8,715 bases of DNA from Chloroflexota bacterium (GTDB lineage: Bacteria > Chloroflexota > Limnocylindria > Limnocylindrales > CSP1-4), in NCBI GenBank assembly GCA_016200675.1, contig JACQEH010000195.1, positions 1-8,715 of the forward strand. Direction: 5' to 3'. A model generated the notes under the pieces. That model was not told where the DNA came from. It was given only the letters and a program-made list of their open reading frames with translations, and ran no database searches. The translations under genes and the position numbers were made by a program. The stretch's first letter is position 1, and each line of letters begins with the position of its first letter. Below, piece by piece: positions 5,823-8,715 of this stretch.

Positions 5823-7433
5823 GTGCAGCCGCTGGATGTCGGGATCTTCGGTGGGACCATCGTCGACGGCACGGGTGCGCCCGGGTTCGCGGGGGCGATC
5901 GGCATCAGCGGCGATCGCATCCGCGTCATGCAGGACGCCGGCGAGATCGCCACGGCCGCCGCGAGCGCGGGGCGGGTCATCGACGCCGGCGGCAAGGTCG
6001 TGGCGCCGGGCTTCATCGACCTCCACAGCCACTCGGGCTTGATGATCCTGGCCGCGCCGCGGCATGAGCCGAAGATCCTCCAGGGAGTCACGACCGAGGT
6101 CATCGGCGTCGACGGCAACGCCTACGCGCCGTTTCCGGACCCGGCGGACCTGGCCGCCTTCGTCGAGCTGAACGCCGGCCTCGACGGCCACCCGCCGGGT
6201 GTCGCGATCGACTGGGACAGCGTGGCGCGCTACCTCGAGCGGTTCGACGGGCGGGTGAGCGTCAACATCGCCTTCCTCGTCGGGAACGCGCCGCTTCGGA
6301 TCGCTACCGTCGGCTGGAACGACGTCCCTGCGGACGCGCGGGCGGTGGCCCGGATGCGCTCGATGCTCCGGGAAGGGCTCGAGGCCGGGGCCTTCGGCGT
6401 CTCGTCCGGCCTCGACTACCCACCAGGATCGTTCGCCTCGACCGCCGAGCTGGCCGAGCTCGCCAACGAGGCGGCGCGCCTCGGCGGCATCTATCACACC
6501 CACGTCCGCTACCCGCTCGGCGACCGCTTCCTGGATCCCTTCCGCGAGGCGATCGAGATCGGGCGACGGGGCGAGACGCCTGCCCACCTCACCCACTTCT
6601 ACCATCGGACCACGTTCCCCGGTTCGCCCCAGCAGCTGCTGGACCTCGTCGACGATGCACGGGCCGAGGGCCTCGACGTCACCTTCGATGCCTACCCCTA
6701 CGAGTGGTCCTCGACGCGCCTCCTCATCACGATCCCGCCGTGGGTCCAGGAGGGCGGCCCGGGCCCCACGAAGGAGCGCCTGGCCGACCCGGCGATCCGG
6801 GCCCGGATCCGGGAGGAGCTCCAGGCGCGCGGCGTGCTCTACGCCGGTGCCGGCGGGATCGGCGACATCCGGCTCGGGTATTTCGCCCGTCCCGAGCACC
6901 TCCGCTGGGAGGGCCGGACGCTCGAGGAGATCGGCCGCGAGACCGGCGAGGATCTCGTCGAGCTGCTGTGCGACCTGCTCCTGTCCGAGGGCCTCCGCCT
7001 CAACCAGGTCACGCCTGGCCCGCACCTCGAGGGGATCCGCCACTTCTACCGCCACCCGGTGGCGATGGTCGGCACGGATTCGGTCTTCGTCGGCGAGAAG
7101 CCGAGCCCGCGGACCTATGGCTCGTTTCCCCGGATCCTCGGCCAGTTCGTGCGCGATGAAGGGCTCCTCGGGCTCGAGGAGGCGGTCGCGAAGATGACCT
7201 CGATGCCGGCTGCCCGCCTGGGCCTCCGCGACCGTGGCCGGCTCGTTGACGGGTTCGTGGCCGACGTCGTGGTCTTCGATCCGCTGACGATCCGGGCCAT
7301 GGCGACGTACGACGCGCCGCGCCGGCTGTCGGAGGGCATCGAGCACGTCTTCGTCGGTGGCGTGCAGGTCCTGGAGGGCGGCCTCCACACCGGCGCGACA
7401 CCGGGCCGCGCGCTGCGACGGGGTCGGGATTGA
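5823..7433 (+). CDS. Amidohydrolase, N-acyl-D-amino-acid deacylase family
   Basis: A 536-residue metal-dependent amidohydrolase of the D-aminoacylase family, which typically removes the acyl group from N-acyl-D-amino acids. The start GTG at 5823 was chosen because the family's N-terminal pattern begins there (LDVGIFGGTIVDGTGAP); no clear ribosome site precedes it, so a leaderless message is possible. The metal motif is APGFIDLHSHS with His68 and His70. QGVTTEVIG follows, and the position that is the metal-ligand Cys of the family's GNCG motif is Asp97 here (GVDG). Later come FGVSSGLDYPPG, HTHVRY, HLTHFYH, TFDAYPYEWSS and GTDS with the likely catalytic Asp419, then EKPSPRTYGSFPRILG and TSMPAARLGL, classic C-terminal signatures. 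There is no signal peptide. Given its neighbours, a cyclic amide or ureide from nucleobase breakdown is a possible substrate, but that is inference. Confidence 0.82.
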   Translation: MQPLDVGIFGGTIVDGTGAPGFAGAIGISGDRIRVMQDAGEIATAAASAGRVIDAGGKVVAPGFIDLHSHSGLMILAAPRHEPKILQGVTTEVIGVDGNAYAPFPDPADLAAFVELNAGLDGHPPGVAIDWDSVARYLERFDGRVSVNIAFLVGNAPLRIATVGWNDVPADARAVARMRSMLREGLEAGAFGVSSGLDYPPGSFASTAELAELANEAARLGGIYHTHVRYPLGDRFLDPFREAIEIGRRGETPAHLTHFYHRTTFPGSPQQLLDLVDDARAEGLDVTFDAYPYEWSSTRLLITIPPWVQEGGPGPTKERLADPAIRARIREELQARGVLYAGAGGIGDIRLGYFARPEHLRWEGRTLEEIGRETGEDLVELLCDLLLSEGLRLNQVTPGPHLEGIRHFYRHPVAMVGTDSVFVGEKPSPRTYGSFPRILGQFVRDEGLLGLEEAVAKMTSMPAARLGLRDRGRLVDGFVADVVVFDPLTIRAMATYDAPRRLSEGIEHVFVGGVQVLEGGLHTGATPGRALRRGRD

Positions 7434-7455
7434 GCGCTCTGCCAGCGTCCGGCGC

Positions 7456-7806
7456 CGGCCCGTCGCGTCCTCCCGGCTCTCGCTGGCCGGCGGCGTGGCG
7501 GGGATCTACACCGTCCAGACGGTCGTCGAGGCGCGAGGTCGCCGGATCGGGCGGGCGATGACGCTGGCGCCGCTCTTCGCGGCCCGGGCGCTGGGCTACC
7601 GCATCGGGACCCTCCAGTCGAGCGAGGCGGGCTACCCGGTCTACCGGCGGATCGGGTTCCAGGAGGCCTTCCGCTTCGCCATTCACGTGGGCGGCATCAG
7701 CCGGGAGACGATGGCCCAGGCGGCCGCCGGAGCGCCGGCGACGCCGGCGACGGCGACGGCGACGGCGACGGCGAACGAGCTCGCGTCGACGCGCCAGCCC
7801 GGGTGA
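7456..7806 (+). pseudogene. GNAT acetyltransferase remnant (C-terminal half only)
   Basis: The frame encodes the acetyl-CoA-binding half of a GNAT N-acetyltransferase. GGVAGIYTVQTV is the beta strand before the cofactor loop. EARGRRIGRAMT carries the R-x-x-G-x-A pyrophosphate-binding loop. Then come ARALGYRIGTLQSSEAGYPVYRRIGF, in family order, and a short tail. The N-terminal acceptor-binding half is missing: recognisable homology begins about 25 bp after the deacylase stop, and the sequence before it belongs to the deacylase. No ATG, GTG or TTG lies between the deacylase stop and the start of similarity; an in-frame GTG at 7357 would lie inside the deacylase gene. The frame differs from the deacylase frame, so it cannot be a read-through fusion. 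A 5' deletion is the simplest explanation. The end of the frame runs through an Ala-Thr repeat. A short functional product is possible but unlikely. Confidence 0.65.
7745..7774 (+). repeat. Hexanucleotide microsatellite (CGGCGA)x5
   Basis: Five perfect tandem copies of CGGCGA, with a further copy at 7736-7741 separated by three bases. They sit in the 3' end of the GNAT remnant and encode an alternating Ala-Thr tail. Such tracts change copy number by slippage; here the change would stay in frame. Confidence 0.85.
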
Positions 7807-7809
7807 TAC

Positions 7810-7829
7810 GCTCGCGAGGCAACGCGAGC
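7810..7829. promoter_or_regulatory. Inverted repeat before the xanthine dehydrogenase gene
   Basis: GCTCGCG (7810-7816) and CGCGAGC (7823-7829) are exact reverse complements around a 6-nt spacer AGGCAA. The element lies 3 nt after the GNAT remnant stop and 27 nt before the next start codon. It could be an operator, or an RNA hairpin that ends or protects the upstream transcript. No T tract follows. Confidence 0.4.
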
Positions 7830-7839
7830 AGCCCACTCC

Positions 7840-7846
7840 GGAGGAG
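7840..7846 (+). promoter_or_regulatory. Strong ribosome binding site of the xanthine dehydrogenase subunit gene
   Basis: GGAGGAG lies 10 nt before the GTG at 7857. It decides this start over the in-frame ATG codons at 7872 and 7923, which have no comparable site. Confidence 0.65.
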
Positions 7847-7856
7847 CCCGTCGTCC

Positions 7857-8715
7857 GTGACGACCCGCACGATGCCGCGCCCCGCGGTGGCGCCCAACCG
7901 TTCCGCGCTGGAGGCGCTCGTCATGCCGCCCGGCGCCACAACGCGCGGCCGGGCGGCCGGCTATCCCCGTCGACGCGAGGGCCCGGCGAAGCTGACCGGC
8001 GCTGCGAAGTACACCGACGACCTCGTCTTCCCCGGCGCCTGGTACGGCGCCACGATCCGCTCCACGGAGGCTCGCGCGCGCCTCGTCGCCATCGAGCTCG
8101 ACTCCGAGGTCGATTGGTCGACGGTCGTCGTGGTGACGGCGGCCGACATCCCGGGCGACAACCTGGTCGCCTCGATCAAGGAGGATCAGCCGGTCCTGGT
8201 CCCGGTGGGCGGCGAGATCCGCCACCATAGCGAACCGGTGGCGCTGCTCGCGGGCCCGGATCGGGCAGCGGTCCAGCGCCTTCGGCAGCGGATCCGCCTC
8301 GTCACCGAGCGCCTCCCGCCGGTCCTCGACCCGGAAGCCTCGGAGCATGTCTTCGCGTCATATGAGATCGGGAGCGCGGACGTCGATGCCGCGTTCACCG
8401 GCGCCGACCTCGTCCTGGAGGGCGTCTACCGGGTGGGCCACCAGGAGCAGCTGTACCTCGAGAACAACGCCATGATCGCCGTCCCGGCCGAGGACGGCGG
8501 GATGACGGTCCACGGGTCCCTGCAGTGTCCGTACTACGTCCATCGGGCCCTGCGGAAGTCCCTCGGCCTCGCGGCCGGCCAGGCACGGGTCATCCAGGAG
8601 GAGACGGGCGGCGGCTTCGGGGGCAAGGAGGAGTATCCCTCGATCATCGCCCTCCATGCCGCCCTGCTCGCTCGTAAGTGCGGCCGGCCGGTGCGGATGA
8701 TCTATGACCGCCACG
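7857..8715 (+). CDS. Xanthine dehydrogenase-type molybdopterin-binding subunit (3' truncated)
   Basis: The first 286 residues of a molybdenum hydroxylase large subunit; full members are about 750-800 residues, so most of the gene lies beyond the window. After a basic leader, the hammerhead domain begins with GPAKLTGAAKYTDDLVFPG (about 42-60) and runs to about 155. The first molybdopterin domain follows, with HQEQLYLENNAMIAVP including Gln196 and Glu197, the cofactor-contacting segment of the family, and GGGFGGKE (251-258). In xanthine oxidoreductases the Glu ending this motif contacts the purine; aldehyde oxidases and CO dehydrogenases differ here, so Glu258 supports a purine substrate. The reaction would be xanthine to urate, with FAD and iron-sulfur partner subunits that are not seen in the window. 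The GTG start is supported by GGAGGAG. The guanine deaminase gene nearby supplies xanthine. Exact substrate is inferred. Confidence 0.87.
   Translation, partial: MTTRTMPRPAVAPNRSALEALVMPPGATTRGRAAGYPRRREGPAKLTGAAKYTDDLVFPGAWYGATIRSTEARARLVAIELDSEVDWSTVVVVTAADIPGDNLVASIKEDQPVLVPVGGEIRHHSEPVALLAGPDRAAVQRLRQRIRLVTERLPPVLDPEASEHVFASYEIGSADVDAAFTGADLVLEGVYRVGHQEQLYLENNAMIAVPAEDGGMTVHGSLQCPYYVHRALRKSLGLAAGQARVIQEETGGGFGGKEEYPSIIALHAALLARKCGRPVRMIYDRH

Noticed and set aside
4184..6118. Minus-strand open frame of 644 codons overlapping guaD in another frame
   Set aside because: It covers guaD, the divergent gap and the start of the deacylase gene and its product is Arg/Pro/Gly-rich with no domain; guaD has all family motifs in its own frame.
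5718..7388. Minus-strand open frame of 556 codons opposite the deacylase gene
   Set aside because: The translation is rich in Arg, Asp and Glu with no family motif, while the plus strand carries a full amidohydrolase. It is a GC-driven shadow.
1..8715. CRISPR array, insertion sequence, tRNA, phage or toxin-antitoxin genes
   Set aside because: No regularly spaced direct repeats with unique spacers, transposase motifs, tRNA-like cloverleaf or toxin-antitoxin pair were seen on either strand.

Overview
The window is a GC-rich stretch of bacterial chromosome with tightly packed genes and frequent GTG starts. No rRNA, tRNA, transposase, phage gene or CRISPR array was seen. The composition and the mix of genes (a DUF4331 protein next to a TPR protein, amidohydrolases, a molybdenum hydroxylase) would suit a high-GC Chloroflexota or Actinomycetota lineage. 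No marker gene is present, so this placement is inference only.

Layout, left to right. (1) Positions 1-1101 (+) hold the 3' part of a GlcD-type FAD-linked oxidase, cut by the window edge and followed by a small GC hairpin. (2) Positions 1267-2454 (+) encode a secreted DUF4331 protein. A perfect 14-bp stem-loop follows, then a membrane-anchored TPR protein (2550-4007, +). (3) Positions 4098-4301 (+) encode a 67-residue protein with a Cys-rich, possibly zinc-binding, motif. It converges on (4) a guanine deaminase gene (4315-5706, -). (5) The 116-bp divergent gap 5707-5822 carries three in-phase 19-bp tandem units that look like an operator array. (6) Positions 5823-7433 (+) encode an amidohydrolase of the N-acyl-D-amino-acid deacylase family. 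(7) Positions 7456-7806 (+) are the C-terminal half of a GNAT acetyltransferase, apparently a gene remnant, ending in a hexanucleotide microsatellite. (8) From 7857 to the window end (+) is the start of a xanthine-dehydrogenase-type molybdopterin subunit.

How the genes fit together. Guanine deaminase makes xanthine from guanine, and a xanthine dehydrogenase would oxidise xanthine to urate, so the right half looks like part of a purine-salvage or purine-degradation locus. The repeat array between guaD and the deacylase is a good candidate for shared control. The GlcD-type oxidase could act on a 2-hydroxy acid such as glycolate, and glyoxylate is an end product of purine breakdown, but that link is speculative. 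The DUF4331/TPR pair appears to be a separate cell-envelope unit of unknown function. No complete novel system was identified. The most unusual signals are the 19-bp repeat array, the small Cys-motif protein, the Cys-to-Asp change in the deacylase and the strong stem-loop between the DUF4331 and TPR genes.
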